Source of the DNA: Olsenella massiliensis
Lineage (GTDB): Bacteria > Actinomycetota > Coriobacteriia > Coriobacteriales > Atopobiaceae
DNA: 64,000 nucleotides
Reading direction: 5' to 3'
Assembly: GCF_001457795.1 (NCBI RefSeq)
Contig: NZ_LN898210.1
Span: 1 to 64,000, forward strand
Numbering within the stretch: the stretch's first letter is position 1; every line of letters begins with the position of its first letter. The notes under the pieces are model-generated. The model was not told the origin of the DNA, searched no databases, and saw only the letters and a program-made list of their open reading frames with translations. The translations under genes and the position numbers were made by a program. Below, one piece after another: positions 43,181-52,900 of the stretch.

Positions 43181-45025
43181 ATGCCCGATACGCTCGAAAA
43201 TCTGGTCAGGGAAGCCATCCGCGCCGCCCAGCAGGCGGGCGACCTTCCCCCATTCGAAGTGGATGACTGCGGGCTGGAGCGACCCGCCGACACGACGAAC
43301 GGCGACTGGTCGAGCACCGTGGCGATGCGCTCCGCCCGTCTTGCCCACCTGGCCCCCGCCAAGATCGCCGCGGCCATCGTCAAGCACCTGCCTCCCAACG
43401 ACGCCGTGGCCACGTGCGAGGTCGCCGGCCCCGGCTTCATCAACTTCTACCTGAGCGCCTCCGCCAACAACGAGGTGTTTCGCACCATTCGCGCCGCCGG
43501 CGCCGACTGGGGCAAGGTCAACGTGGGCGACGGGCTGAGCCTCCAGGTCGAGTTCATCTCGGCCAACCCCACCGGCCCCCTGCACGTGGGCCACGGCCGC
43601 TGGGCCGCCATCGGCGACTCGCTCTGCAACGTGCTCGAGCATGCCAACTTCAAGGTCCAGCGCGAGTACTACATCAACGACCATGGCAGCCAGATGGACG
43701 TCTTCGGCCATTCCGTCGCCCTCAGGTACCTGCAGCTTGACGAGGTCATCAGGAAGCAGGGCCTGAGCCTGGACGAGGCTGCGGCGGAGCTGCTCGCCGA
43801 CCGCGAGCGCTACGTGGACGACGACCTCGACGCGCATCCTGAGCTGCACCCCTACATGGACGCCTTCAACGAGGCGCTGGGCGGCAACTCCTATGGCGGG
43901 GATTACATCATCGACATCGCCAAGGAGTTCTATGCAAAGGACGGCGACGCGTGGGTGTCCGTCAGCCCCGAGGTGCGTGACCCCGAGTTCCGTGAGCGCT
44001 CCTATCAGGCCATGCTCGACCGCATCAAGGCCACCTGCCACACGGTTCGCTGCGACTTTGACGAGTGGAAGAGCGAGCGCAGCTTCTACCAGAAGGGCGA
44101 GGACGGCTCCACGCCCATCGACCGCGCCTTCCAGAACCTCCGCGAGAAGGGCTACGTCTACACCTCCGAGGACGGCGCCCTCTGGTTCAAGTCGACGGCC
44201 TTTGGCGACGACAAGGACCGCGTGCTCATCAAGAGCAACGGCGAGTACACCTACTTCGCCTCCGACGTGGCCTACTGCCTCGACAAGTTCGAGCGCGTGG
44301 ACTACGAGATCAACATCTGGGGCGCCGACCACCATGGGTACATCAAGCGCGTCCAGTCCGTCGCGGACGCCTTCGGCTATCCCGGCAAGTATGAGGTCCT
44401 GCTGGGCCAGTTCGTGAACCTCCTGCGCAACGGCGAGCCGGTCCGCATGTCCAAGCGCAAGGGCACGATGGTCACCTTTGACGAGCTCATCGAGGAGGCG
44501 GGCGTAGACGCCACGCGCTACACGCTCATCAGCCGCTCGTCCAACCAGACCATCGACTTCGACATCGAGGCCGTCAAGCAGAAGGACAACTCCAACCCGG
44601 TCTATTACGTGCAGTACGCCCACGCGCGCATCTGCTCCATCCTGCGCAAGGCCGCCGGCGTCTCTGAGGATGAGGCCCTGCGGCTGGGCATGGACGAGGT
44701 CGCGCGGCGCGCCATCGGCGATGACTGCGACCTTTCGCTGCTCACCGACCCCACCGAGGCCGCCCTGGCCCGCAAGGTCTCAGAGTTCCCCGAGCTCATC
44801 GCCGGCTGCGCCCGCGACCGCGCCCCGTTCCGCATCACGCACTTCTGCGAGGAGCTGGCGAGCGCCTATCATGGCTTCTACGCCAACTGCCAGGTGCTTC
44901 CCAGCGAGGGGCGCCCGGTGGACGCCGCGCTCTCGCGTGCCCGCCTTGCCGCCTGCGACGCCGTGCGCATCAACCTCGAGGTGGCCCTCAGGCTCATCGG
45001 CGTCAACGCCCCCGAGGTCATGTAG
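43181..45025 (+). CDS. argS: Arginyl-tRNA synthetase
   Basis: A class I aminoacyl-tRNA synthetase that charges tRNA-Arg. It has 614 residues. An N-terminal ArgRS domain (VREAIRAAQQAGDLPPFEV) is followed by the HIGH-equivalent SANPTGPLHVGHGRW, WGADHHGYIKRVQ, the KMSKS-equivalent MSKRKGT, and the anticodon-binding DALR-type helix bundle at the C-terminus (ACDAVRINLEVALRLIGV). GAAGGAGCAAGCG precedes ATG at 43181, so longer upstream frames are rejected. It is followed by a GC-rich hairpin facing the convergent YdcF gene. Confidence 0.96.
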   Translation: MPDTLENLVREAIRAAQQAGDLPPFEVDDCGLERPADTTNGDWSSTVAMRSARLAHLAPAKIAAAIVKHLPPNDAVATCEVAGPGFINFYLSASANNEVFRTIRAAGADWGKVNVGDGLSLQVEFISANPTGPLHVGHGRWAAIGDSLCNVLEHANFKVQREYYINDHGSQMDVFGHSVALRYLQLDEVIRKQGLSLDEAAAELLADRERYVDDDLDAHPELHPYMDAFNEALGGNSYGGDYIIDIAKEFYAKDGDAWVSVSPEVRDPEFRERSYQAMLDRIKATCHTVRCDFDEWKSERSFYQKGEDGSTPIDRAFQNLREKGYVYTSEDGALWFKSTAFGDDKDRVLIKSNGEYTYFASDVAYCLDKFERVDYEINIWGADHHGYIKRVQSVADAFGYPGKYEVLLGQFVNLLRNGEPVRMSKRKGTMVTFDELIEEAGVDATRYTLISRSSNQTIDFDIEAVKQKDNSNPVYYVQYAHARICSILRKAAGVSEDEALRLGMDEVARRAIGDDCDLSLLTDPTEAALARKVSEFPELIAGCARDRAPFRITHFCEELASAYHGFYANCQVLPSEGRPVDAALSRARLAACDAVRINLEVALRLIGVNAPEVM

Positions 45026-45054
45026 GCCTGCGACCGCCATCAGCGCATGACCAG

Positions 45055-45080
45055 GGCCCCCGGACGCATGTCCGGGGGCC
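45055..45080. terminator. Hairpin between argS and the convergent YdcF-like gene
   Basis: GGCCCCCGGAC (45055-45065) and GTCCGGGGGCC (45070-45080) make an 11-bp perfect stem with a GCAT loop. There is no long U-tract, but the position between convergent genes fits a terminator. Confidence 0.65.
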
Positions 45081-45108
45081 TCGTGCACGAGGGGGCGAGG
45101 ATCAGGCG

Positions 45109-45906
45109 CTACCGGCATCCTGTCCGGGAGGCAAAGCGCGGGTTCGCGACGCGAGCGCGGACGCCGAACTCGTCCCTGAGCGTCTCGAAGGCGCGAAGCA
45201 CCTCGTCGGGCACGTCCACGTGGGCGATGAAGCCCCTGCCGGCCGGCCCGTAGCCTTCTGGCGTGTCATGCAGGCGGGGTATCTCCCCCATGAGCAGGCT
45301 GACGTATCGCCCTATGTCCCAGCTGCCGTGCGGCTCTCGCGCATAGGCAAGCTCGCCGTCGCGTTCGACGACGTGCGCGTCGTAGGTCGCAAAGTTGACG
45401 ACCCTCACCTGCGGGGCGTGCAGGGCGAGGCCGGCGGCCATCCGGCGCTGCATGGTGGCGTCCTGGCAGATGATGAGGCTGTCGTGGGGAACGTCTCGGG
45501 CCTTGAGGAGCGCGAGGAGGTTGGTGACGTTATTGCCGCAGTTGGTCGACGCGGTCTCGAGCAGGTCGGCATGAAGCCCGTAGGCGGCGGCCAGGTAGCA
45601 ATCAAAGATCTCCGCCTCGCAACGCCCGGCGGTCGTGACGTCGGGACGTTCCGCCTGAACGCGCCGGCGCAGCGCCTCGGTGGTGTGGCCCACGCCTCCG
45701 ACGATGGCGTAGGCGCGCGCGACGTCTTCCCGCATCGCATGGGCGAGGACGTCCGCCCCCGCGAGGATGCTCCCGCCAAAGAGGACCATGACGTCAGCGC
45801 GCGGGACGCCCAGAGACTCGCGCAGCCTGTCTTGCGTCAGGGCGGAAACGTCACGGGGCCCGCAGAACCTGCCGAGCATGTTGACGCAGTCCGCCTTGAG
45901 TTCCAC
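45109..45906 (-). CDS. YdcF-like DUF218 protein
   Basis: A 265-residue cytoplasmic member of the ElyC/SanA/YdcF (DUF218) superfamily. The match to Escherichia coli YdcF, which binds S-adenosylmethionine, is clear over the whole length: VMVLFGGSILAGADVLAHAM, IVGGVGHTTEA, ASTNCGNNVTNLLALL, IICQDATMQRRMAAG, RYVSLLMGEIPRL and YGPAGRGFIAHVDVPDEVL. No membrane anchor is present. GTG at 45906 with AGAGG 6 nt upstream is the start; the upstream extension of the frame runs through the tRNA gene and its terminator. Biological role unknown. Confidence 0.88.
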   Translation of the reverse strand: MELKADCVNMLGRFCGPRDVSALTQDRLRESLGVPRADVMVLFGGSILAGADVLAHAMREDVARAYAIVGGVGHTTEALRRRVQAERPDVTTAGRCEAEIFDCYLAAAYGLHADLLETASTNCGNNVTNLLALLKARDVPHDSLIICQDATMQRRMAAGLALHAPQVRVVNFATYDAHVVERDGELAYAREPHGSWDIGRYVSLLMGEIPRLHDTPEGYGPAGRGFIAHVDVPDEVLRAFETLRDEFGVRARVANPRFASRTGCR

Positions 45907-45925
45907 GGCGTTCCTCTCGGGAGGG

Positions 45926-45957
45926 AAAAAGACGGACGCGCCCAAAGGGCGCGTCCG
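45926..45957 (-). terminator. Terminator of tRNA-Ala
   Basis: On the minus strand a hairpin of 11 bp (CGGACGCGCCC / GGGCGCGTCCG, 45957-45933, 3-nt loop) is followed by GTC and then five T residues (45930-45926). It ends the tRNA transcript before the YdcF-like gene. Confidence 0.85.
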
Positions 45958-45968
45958 CGTCAGAGTCA

Positions 45969-46044
45969 TGGTGGAGATGAAGGGGTTCGAACCCTCGGCC
46001 TCAGCGTTGCGAACGCTGCGCTCTCCCAGCTGAGCTACATCCCC
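45969..46044 (-). tRNA. tRNA-Ala (anticodon CGC)
   Basis: A 76-nt cloverleaf with encoded CCA end. Acceptor stem GGGGATG pairs with CATCTCC (one G-U pair), the D arm is GCTCAGCTGGGAGAGC, the anticodon stem-loop CAGCG-TTCGCAA-CGCTG gives anticodon CGC reading GCG alanine codons, and the T arm contains GGTTCGAACCC. It has its own terminator and reads away from the HAD gene. Confidence 0.95.
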
Positions 46045-46105
46045 GTGCGCGGTGCACAAGGGGTAGTATCGCAATTCCGGCGTGGGCTGTCAACACTCGC
46101 GGGGC

Positions 46106-46801
46106 TCATGCGCACTTTCCCACGGGAGCTATGTCACGCCAGTCGTCGAGCCAGAGGTCGGTGTTGCTACGCAGCTCATGGGGGTCCTGGTTGGCGTCGC
46201 CCGAGCGCACGCCGCACACGAGCGCGCCCGCGCGCCTTGCCGAGCGGGCCGCCGCCAGGATGTCCTCAAAGACGATGCACGAGGAGGGGCTGGCCTGGAG
46301 GAGCTCGGCCGCCCTGAGGTAGATGTCGGGCTCGTCCTTGGTCACGCCCAGCTCGCCCGCATGGACGCGCACGTCAAAAATCTCGTCCAGGTCAACCGAG
46401 CGCATGGCGTCGAGCACGCCGCGTCCGTTGGTGGTGGCAAGGGCGACGGGGACGCCCCGGTCCCTCAGGGCTCGGATGTATGCGTACGCGCCGGGGCGCA
46501 GCGTCGCCCTCGTCTCGTACAGGGCCCTTGCCATACGCTCCCATTCAAGGCAGACGTCCTCCACGGATTCGGGCAGCCCGTAGCGCTCGATGGTGTAGCG
46601 GGCGCCCGCCGCAAAGCCCAGGATGTTGAGCCGGCGCGAATACTCGACGTCCATCGCGATGCCGCGCGCTCCCAGAAACGCCCTGTCCACCTCATGCCAG
46701 AGGGGGGCGGTCGTTGCGATCGTGCCGTCAAAGTCAAAGATGGCGGCCTTGAAGGTGGGGGGCCAGAGATGACGAACGTCTTGTCCTGCCGATGGCGTCA
46801 C
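46106..46801 (-). CDS. HAD-superfamily hydrolase (beta-phosphoglucomutase-like)
   Basis: A 231-residue phosphatase or phosphomutase. The nucleophile motif FDFDGTIATT is at residues 22-31, a four-helix cap follows, motif II is VALATTNGRG, and the Lys/Asp motifs are VTKDEPDIYLRAAELL and CIVFEDILAAARSARRAG. This order is typical of subfamily IA enzymes acting on small phosphorylated sugars. The gene lies upstream of the tRNA on the same strand and is divergent from the second dipeptidase gene. The substrate is unknown. Confidence 0.88.
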   Translation of the reverse strand: MTPSAGQDVRHLWPPTFKAAIFDFDGTIATTAPLWHEVDRAFLGARGIAMDVEYSRRLNILGFAAGARYTIERYGLPESVEDVCLEWERMARALYETRATLRPGAYAYIRALRDRGVPVALATTNGRGVLDAMRSVDLDEIFDVRVHAGELGVTKDEPDIYLRAAELLQASPSSCIVFEDILAAARSARRAGALVCGVRSGDANQDPHELRSNTDLWLDDWRDIAPVGKCA

Positions 46802-46960
46802 GAGGCTCCTCTCTCATGTCACGACCGCGTTGTCGTCCCACCAGTCTATCAGAGTCAGCCCCTCCGGCCCGCTGGTCGAGGGGTTGCGCGCCTGTGGCAT
46901 GACGTCTGATATCCTCAGGAGGACCTCTGTCACGACACATCCCAGCGAGAAGGGAACGCA

Positions 46961-48373
46961 ATGACCGACCCCGACATCAAGGACCAGGTACGCGCCTACG
47001 TCGATTCCATTTGGGAGGACGCGGTGCGTGACCTGGGAACGCTCGTCTCCATTCGCTCCGTCGAAGACCTGAGCCAGGCCGAGGAGGGCAAGCCCTACGG
47101 CCCCGAGTCCTATCGCGCGCTCAAGGCCGCCGTCGACATCGCCGGTCGTCTGGGCCTGGACGCCCATGACTGCGACGGCCACATTGGCTATGCGGACCTG
47201 CCGGGCGCCAGCGAGCGTCAGATCGCGATGATCGCCCATACCGACGTGGTCCCCGAGGGCACCGGCTGGACCTACGACCCGTTCACGCTGACGCGTAAGG
47301 ACGGGATGTTGATCGGCAGGGGCGTCCTGGACGACAAGGGGCCGTTCGTCCTCTCGCTCTACGCTGCCAAATATTATGCAGACCAGGTGCGTCGTACGGG
47401 CGAGCCCTTGCCCTACACGCTGCGCGTCATCATCGGAAACAACGAGGAGACCGAGATGGCCGACGTGGAGTGGTATCTCGAGCACTTCCCCCAGCCTGAG
47501 TTCTGCTTCTCGCCCGACGCGAACTTCCCGCTCATCTGCGGCGAGAAGGGCGGCTACTCCGCCACCATACGCTCCAAGGCCATAGCCGACGTCATCGTCA
47601 GCTTCGAGGGCGGCACGGTGGGCAACGCCGTGGCGGGCGAGGCGACGGCGCTCGTCAGGGCGCAGGCCTCAAAGCTGCCCGCCACCGATCGCATCGACGT
47701 CGAGGACGCCACGGACGGCCTCGTGCGACTGACCGCCCACGGCATCGGAGCGCACGCCTCGACGCCGCAGGGGTCCGTCAACGCCATCGGACTTCTCGTT
47801 TCCTACCTGCTTGAGCATGGGCTCTGTTCCGAGGCCGAGCGGGACTTCCTCGAGCTGGAGGCGCTCGTCTTTGGCTCGACGGACGGCTCGACGCTGGGCA
47901 TCGCCGCGTCCGACGAGCTCTTTGACCCGCTGACCTGCATCGGAGGCACGATGCGCACGGTCGATGGCCACTTTGAGCAGACCATCGACTCGCGCTATCC
48001 CACCTCCATCACCAGCGAGCAGATCACCGAGCGCGTGGGGGCGCTGTGCCGCGCGCATCACTGCGAGCTCACGGTCGACCTTGACATGGTCCCCTGGTCA
48101 ACGGACCCCAGCTCCGACGCCATCCGTGCCTGCGTGGGCACGTACAACGAGTACACCGGTCGCAAGGCCGAGCCCTTCACCATCGGCGGCGGCACCTATG
48201 CCCGTCACTTCAAGGCCGGCGGCGCCTTCGGGCCCAACGACCCGGCCTTCCCTCTGCCGGACTGGGTGGGCGCCGAGCACTCGGCGGACGAGGGCTTCGC
48301 GGAGGAGCAGTTCAAGCGTGCCCTGGAGATCTACATCGTCTCTCTGGGCAAGCTCATGGCGCTCGACTTCTAG
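46961..48373 (+). CDS. Sapep-family M20 dipeptidase (second copy)
   Basis: A 470-residue paralog of the protein at 38603. The same metal-binding motifs are present: IAHTDVVPEGTGW, GRGVLDDKGP, IGNNEETEM, SPDANFPLICGEKG and GGGTYARHF. The start at 46961 is preceded by GAGAAGGGAACGC. The two copies are about half identical by eye, so the duplication is old rather than recent. Both probably cleave dipeptides, including those with N-terminal D- or beta-residues as described for PepV-type enzymes. Confidence 0.92.
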   Translation: MTDPDIKDQVRAYVDSIWEDAVRDLGTLVSIRSVEDLSQAEEGKPYGPESYRALKAAVDIAGRLGLDAHDCDGHIGYADLPGASERQIAMIAHTDVVPEGTGWTYDPFTLTRKDGMLIGRGVLDDKGPFVLSLYAAKYYADQVRRTGEPLPYTLRVIIGNNEETEMADVEWYLEHFPQPEFCFSPDANFPLICGEKGGYSATIRSKAIADVIVSFEGGTVGNAVAGEATALVRAQASKLPATDRIDVEDATDGLVRLTAHGIGAHASTPQGSVNAIGLLVSYLLEHGLCSEAERDFLELEALVFGSTDGSTLGIAASDELFDPLTCIGGTMRTVDGHFEQTIDSRYPTSITSEQITERVGALCRAHHCELTVDLDMVPWSTDPSSDAIRACVGTYNEYTGRKAEPFTIGGGTYARHFKAGGAFGPNDPAFPLPDWVGAEHSADEGFAEEQFKRALEIYIVSLGKLMALDF

Positions 48374-48551
48374 AGGCGCGCCGTCCCTGCCTGTGCGCCG
48401 CGCGCAGCTCGCATGCCTGGCTTGTGGGGATATGGGTCTGGGACGTGGCAGGGTGTCTGGGGGCGCGACGGGGGTGTTTCACCTTGGTCGCGCCCCGTCA
48501 TATTCACCGGTTCCATTGTCCGGTCACGGCCGAGGGCCGATCCCACGACCT

Positions 48552-48585
48552 CACCGGCGCGCGGCGCTGCCGCCGCGTGCCGGTG
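48552..48585. terminator. Hairpin between convergent genes
   Basis: CACCGGCGCGCGGC (48552-48565) and GCCGCGTGCCGGTG (48572-48585) form a 14-bp stem with one G-T pair between the dipeptidase gene and the TPR gene. The rest of 48374-48615 holds nothing I can identify. Confidence 0.6.
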
Positions 48586-48615
48586 AACGTCCGCCGAACG
48601 ACATGGCGTCAGACG

Positions 48616-51282
48616 CTAGGCGTCAGGCTCACCCTCGAGCGAGCGCATGACGCCGATGAGGACGTCGTCCGGATGGAGCGTGACCAGGGTGCTGACGAAG
48701 CTTCGGGCGACGGGAAAGACCTCGGCGTCCACCGAGGCGCGCATGCACGAGAGGAACGACGCGGTCATCTGCTTTGTGGGAGCGACGGGAATGCCGGCAC
48801 CCTCCAGCAGCGAGGCGGTCTCATCGTGACTCAGGTCCTGGCGAAAGGTGTCGGGGTGCTGGGCGGCAAGCGCCGCCAGCTCCAGGGCCGCCAGGGGAAA
48901 CGAGCCCTTGAACGCGGCGATCGAGCTGTGATAGGCGGCCTGGGCGGCGAGGATGTTGCCCTTCTGCCACTGGAAGGAGGCCATGCGGTAGTAGCCGATG
49001 CCCAGGCCCTCCAGGTCGTGGGCGCGAAGGAGCAGCACCTTGAGCGCCTCGATGGCCTCGTCCGTGTCGCCCCTCTCCTCCAGGCAGCGCACCAGATGGA
49101 GGAAGCCGCGATGGTCGAGCGGGGCCAGCTCGACGAGCCTGCGCGCGTGACGGCAGGCCTCGTCGCTGTCACCCAGGGCGAGCCGCGCGCTCGAGCAGAT
49201 GAGATGACACTCAAAGTAGCCGTCGGGGACGAGCATGATCGACGTCTCGGGCGGGGCAAACAGGCGGTTGTAGAGAGCCCGGTCAACGTAGCTGCCAAAG
49301 TAGCGCCACTCGATGCCCTCCGCGTCATCATAGAGCCCCCTGCCGTCAACCTCGCCGAGCGCGCGCTCGCAGCGTTCGAGGGCGGCTCGAGGGTCATGGC
49401 GTGCGAGGCTCTCGCGCCCGGCTGCGGCCGCGCGCGAGAGGGCGTCCCCGCTGACGAACTCCTCGGCGATGGCCAGCGGCTCGTTTGACAGCCTCCCGTC
49501 GATGAGCCCGCGCACGGTGCGCTCTGCGGCGCTGCGGACGTCGGGGTCGGGATCGTCGCCCGCAAGCTCAAGGATCGTGCCCACGTTTCGCGCGGTGGCG
49601 TCCTTGTCGACGTCATGGCTCACGAGACGTCGCAGGATGTCGGTGGCGATCAGGGAACGCTTGTCCGCCTCCTGGATCGCGAGGCCATAGACGCTCTGAC
49701 AGCCAAGGTCGTGCGCCTGCCGGGGCGGGAGCCTGCGGGAGGAGAGCGAGGGCGACTCATGGCGGCGGGGCGGGCAGAAGCGCGCCTCGTTGAGCGAGAA
49801 CGACTGCTCGACGGGCCTCAGCATGCCCCGCTCGCGTCGGATCACGGGAACGAAGCGGCGGTACACGCGCTCGAAGTCGCTGACCTTGGCAAGGTCGTGC
49901 GCCAGGTCGATCTGGGAGAAGCGCCCGCGGTCAAAGTCAACGGAGAGGTAGCACCAGTGGCGGTTGGCGGTGTCAAGCGTGGCCGCGACCCATACGTGTC
50001 GCACCTTCGTCGAGGCCCGGAACGCCTCGGCGGCGAGCAGGATTGCGAGGCGCTGGGCGTAGGCGGAGGCGGCCTTGCGGCGCATCTCGCGGGAGCTTGT
50101 CACGACGCCCAGCTGGTCCACAAGCATCGAGGCCGGAAAGACACGGTCGGGCGTCATGGCGAACTCGATGGCGACGTTGCCGTCCGCCACGTTGGTCCTG
50201 AACGAGGCCTCCAGGCGATAGGGGAGCACGAGCGACTCTATGGCGTTCGAGATCTGACGCCGGGTCGCCCACTCGCCGTCGGGCACCTCGCCCTCCAAGA
50301 GCTCGCCCGCCTCGTCGATGGGCCTGGCCTGGGCGCAGACGTGCCTCAGGACCAGCTCGTTGGCCTCGTAGCAGTCCTCCTCGCTCGCTGACGACTCGAG
50401 GTACTTTGAGCAGAAGACCAGCTGGTTGAGGGCCGCCTCAAGGCCCAGGACGCGCAGCCGGGCGAGATAGGCGACGGGACCTGGCGCCATGCGCAGGTAG
50501 AAGAGGCCCGACCTGCCCAGCAGGACGACCTTGAGCTGCGGAAGCTCGACGTCATCCTTGAAGAGACCGGCCTCCTCGAGGCGGCGCGCGGCAAAGAGCT
50601 CCATCGGCGAGGGGACGAGGCGAGGCGTCGGACGAGACGCTTCCGCCTGCGCCGGCATCGCCAGCGACGCCCCCGCCGCAGGCGTCGGCGCCTCCCCGAG
50701 GGGGCGGGATTCGACGTCCTCGGCACCAGCCGGCGCCGCCTCGCGCGCTCGTATGTCTTTGACAAAGAGCTTGAGCTCGGCGAGGGGGTCGTCACTTCGC
50801 GCGAGCTGCGCGGCGAGGGATTCCAGGTCGAACTGGGACTGGGCCGTCGTCGTGACGTCGGCTGGCGACGAGCCTACATCCTGCCAGGGGCGCCCGTCCT
50901 GCGCGTCCGGGCCCTTGGGACAGAGCCCTGGCGTCGCGTGCCCGGCGACCCCGGCATCCGGGTGCGCCGAGCCGTCATCCGCGTCGTCCGCGTCGGAAGG
51001 GACAAGGCGCGAGGCGACGGACGGCCGCTCGTGGACGCCGCTTCTGAACAGCTCGAGCAGAATGAGGCACGCACATCCCAACGCCGACGCCACGATCCAG
51101 GCGACGCCGCCCCCGCCGGCCGCAAAGGCCACGCTCACGGCGAAGGCGACTCCCGTCACGAGCTCGACCAGCGCCAGCGACAACGACTGGCGAGCCGACG
51201 GGCCCTCCTGCGAAAAGGGTGATGTTGGCGCATGACGTGACATGGGACTCCGGGTCATAGGTGGCAGAGCGGGACGCTTCAT
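48616..51282 (-). CDS. Membrane-anchored TPR protein of unknown function
   Basis: An 888-residue protein. Two membrane helices lie near the N-terminus (SLALVELVTGVAFAVSVAFA and AWIVASALGCACLILLELF), then an acidic low-complexity linker to about residue 220, then a long soluble region. The C-terminal 250 residues contain tetratricopeptide-type helices (ECHLICSSARLALGDSDEACRHA; LVRCLEERGDTDEAIEAL; ASFQWQKGNILAAQAAYH). No catalytic motif is visible. A scaffold role at the membrane is the simplest inference. AAGGG precedes the start at 51282; later in-frame ATGs exist. It is 27 nt behind the deacetylase gene, so the two may be one operon. Confidence 0.7.
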   Translation of the reverse strand: MKRPALPPMTRSPMSRHAPTSPFSQEGPSARQSLSLALVELVTGVAFAVSVAFAAGGGGVAWIVASALGCACLILLELFRSGVHERPSVASRLVPSDADDADDGSAHPDAGVAGHATPGLCPKGPDAQDGRPWQDVGSSPADVTTTAQSQFDLESLAAQLARSDDPLAELKLFVKDIRAREAAPAGAEDVESRPLGEAPTPAAGASLAMPAQAEASRPTPRLVPSPMELFAARRLEEAGLFKDDVELPQLKVVLLGRSGLFYLRMAPGPVAYLARLRVLGLEAALNQLVFCSKYLESSASEEDCYEANELVLRHVCAQARPIDEAGELLEGEVPDGEWATRRQISNAIESLVLPYRLEASFRTNVADGNVAIEFAMTPDRVFPASMLVDQLGVVTSSREMRRKAASAYAQRLAILLAAEAFRASTKVRHVWVAATLDTANRHWCYLSVDFDRGRFSQIDLAHDLAKVSDFERVYRRFVPVIRRERGMLRPVEQSFSLNEARFCPPRRHESPSLSSRRLPPRQAHDLGCQSVYGLAIQEADKRSLIATDILRRLVSHDVDKDATARNVGTILELAGDDPDPDVRSAAERTVRGLIDGRLSNEPLAIAEEFVSGDALSRAAAAGRESLARHDPRAALERCERALGEVDGRGLYDDAEGIEWRYFGSYVDRALYNRLFAPPETSIMLVPDGYFECHLICSSARLALGDSDEACRHARRLVELAPLDHRGFLHLVRCLEERGDTDEAIEALKVLLLRAHDLEGLGIGYYRMASFQWQKGNILAAQAAYHSSIAAFKGSFPLAALELAALAAQHPDTFRQDLSHDETASLLEGAGIPVAPTKQMTASFLSCMRASVDAEVFPVARSFVSTLVTLHPDDVLIGVMRSLEGEPDA

Positions 51283-51309
51283 GTGACCCTTATACCCAAG
51301 CCCCCGTCG

Positions 51310-52650
51310 CTAGGCGTCGCCGAGCTCCGTAGGCCAGACCGTGTCTGCGGGAGGCCTGGCGTTGCCGCTCTTGATGTCCTGCGGGATGGAGCCGTCGGAT
51401 TGCATGAGCTCGTTGAGGGTCACGAACTTGTATCCCCGCGCCTGGAGCGCCTCGATGATCTTGGGCAGCGCCTCCAGGTCCTGCTCGCGAGGACCGCCCC
51501 CGTCATGCATGAGGATGATGGATCCCGGCACCACCCCGGCCGTCGCCTTGGAGACGATCGCGTCAACGCCGGGTCGCCTCCAGTCCTCGGAATCCTGGGT
51601 CCAGTGCACGGAGAGCGACAGAAGGCCGTTGGACCGCAGCCAGGTGGACTCCTTGAACTCTCCGTAGGGGGGTCTCAGGACCGTCGTCTCGACGCCCGTG
51701 GCGTTCTTGATGGCCTCAAATCCCTGACTCAGCTCGCCCTGCACGCCCGCGGCGTCGAGCTTCGTGAGCAAGGGATGCGTATGCGAGTGGCAGGCCACCT
51801 GATGCCCGTCGTCCACGACCGCCTTGGCGACGTTGGGCAGGCCTTGGACGTTCTGACCCAGCTCGAAGAAGGTGGCCTTGGCGTCGTACCTCTTGAGTAT
51901 GTCAAGGTATGCCTGCGTGTATTGGGAGGGGCCGTCGTCAAACGTCAGGGCCACGAGCTTCTCGCCCCCGTCAGGCTTGGGATAATGCAGCTTGATGACG
52001 CAGTCCTTCTTCTCCTTCGTCGTGACCTGGGCCGTCTCGCCCGAGACCGAGCCGGTGCGGGTCTCGACCTCGCCGACCTGCCCCCACTGCGCGACGTAGG
52101 CCAGCGGGCCCTCGACGCCGTCCATCGTGAGCGCGGGCTGCTGCGTGGCGGTCTCGGCCGTGTACTGCTCGATCACGTCATCGCCGTCTGTGACGGTCAC
52201 CTCGTCGCCCTTGGCGACGCGGTAGGCGCCTGCCTGCTCGTCCGTGAGCTCGGCGCCGTTGACGGTGGCGTTGAGCGGACGTCCGCCGCCCTCCTCGAGG
52301 ACGGTCCCGCCGACCGAGACAAAGTTGCCCGCCTTGACCGAGACGCCGTTGTCGGCCATGAGCGCGGAGAGGGTCGTGCCGGGCCTGGCCTCGACCTGTT
52401 GGCCGTCAAGCGTGAGCGAGACGGGGCGGGTGAGCCAGACGTAGGCCCCGCCCGCCGCGATGAGCACCATGACGACCAGGGCCACGACGAGGGGGAGCTT
52501 GGAGCCTCCTCGTTCGGCCGCCCTGCGCGAGCCCTTCTCGGACGCCCCGTCGTAGCTTGACGCGGGGATGTAGTAGGCCTCCTGCGCGTCACGTCGGGGC
52601 GTGGGTCGGCCGTGCGTCCTGGTGGGGTGTGCGTGCGTCGACGGTGCCAT
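51310..52650 (-). CDS. Membrane-anchored polysaccharide deacetylase
   Basis: A NodB-homology enzyme that removes acetyl groups from surface glycans or peptidoglycan. Residues about 50-71 form a single membrane helix (LPLVVALVVMVLIAAGGAYV), followed by a small beta-rich domain resembling DUF348/G5-like modules, and then the catalytic domain: TFDDGP, metal ligands in HSHTHP, RPPYGEF and LMHDGGG near the end. All five NodB motifs are intact. I prefer the start at 52650 (AGGGA 9 nt upstream, 446 residues); the frame is open to 52902 but that stretch is low-complexity and repetitive. Neighbours are DUF1015 and TPR genes on the same strand. Confidence 0.85.
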   Translation of the reverse strand: MAPSTHAHPTRTHGRPTPRRDAQEAYYIPASSYDGASEKGSRRAAERGGSKLPLVVALVVMVLIAAGGAYVWLTRPVSLTLDGQQVEARPGTTLSALMADNGVSVKAGNFVSVGGTVLEEGGGRPLNATVNGAELTDEQAGAYRVAKGDEVTVTDGDDVIEQYTAETATQQPALTMDGVEGPLAYVAQWGQVGEVETRTGSVSGETAQVTTKEKKDCVIKLHYPKPDGGEKLVALTFDDGPSQYTQAYLDILKRYDAKATFFELGQNVQGLPNVAKAVVDDGHQVACHSHTHPLLTKLDAAGVQGELSQGFEAIKNATGVETTVLRPPYGEFKESTWLRSNGLLSLSVHWTQDSEDWRRPGVDAIVSKATAGVVPGSIILMHDGGGPREQDLEALPKIIEALQARGYKFVTLNELMQSDGSIPQDIKSGNARPPADTVWPTELGDA

Positions 52651-52900
52651 GCCAGGTTTCCCTGCCTGCACGGCACCCGAGAAGTGCCGCGCGGCACCCC
52701 TCGGATGACGAGAGTCGCTTGTGTGTCCCTGCGTGTTGGCTGCCATCGACGCTCGATTCCGCCGCGCCGTCATGGCTCGTCGCGTATGACCCTGCGTGTG
52801 ACGGGCGGCTGTGCCAGAAAAGTAAACGTGGTTGAACCCTATCATGCGACCGCCTCTGACGCAAGGTGGCGACTCCGCAAAATGGCTCGCGGACACGGCC

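Noticed and set aside
45969-46044. tRNA-Ala as an attachment site for an integrated element
   Set aside because: No integrase, no repeated tRNA 3' end and no phage or plasmid genes nearby.
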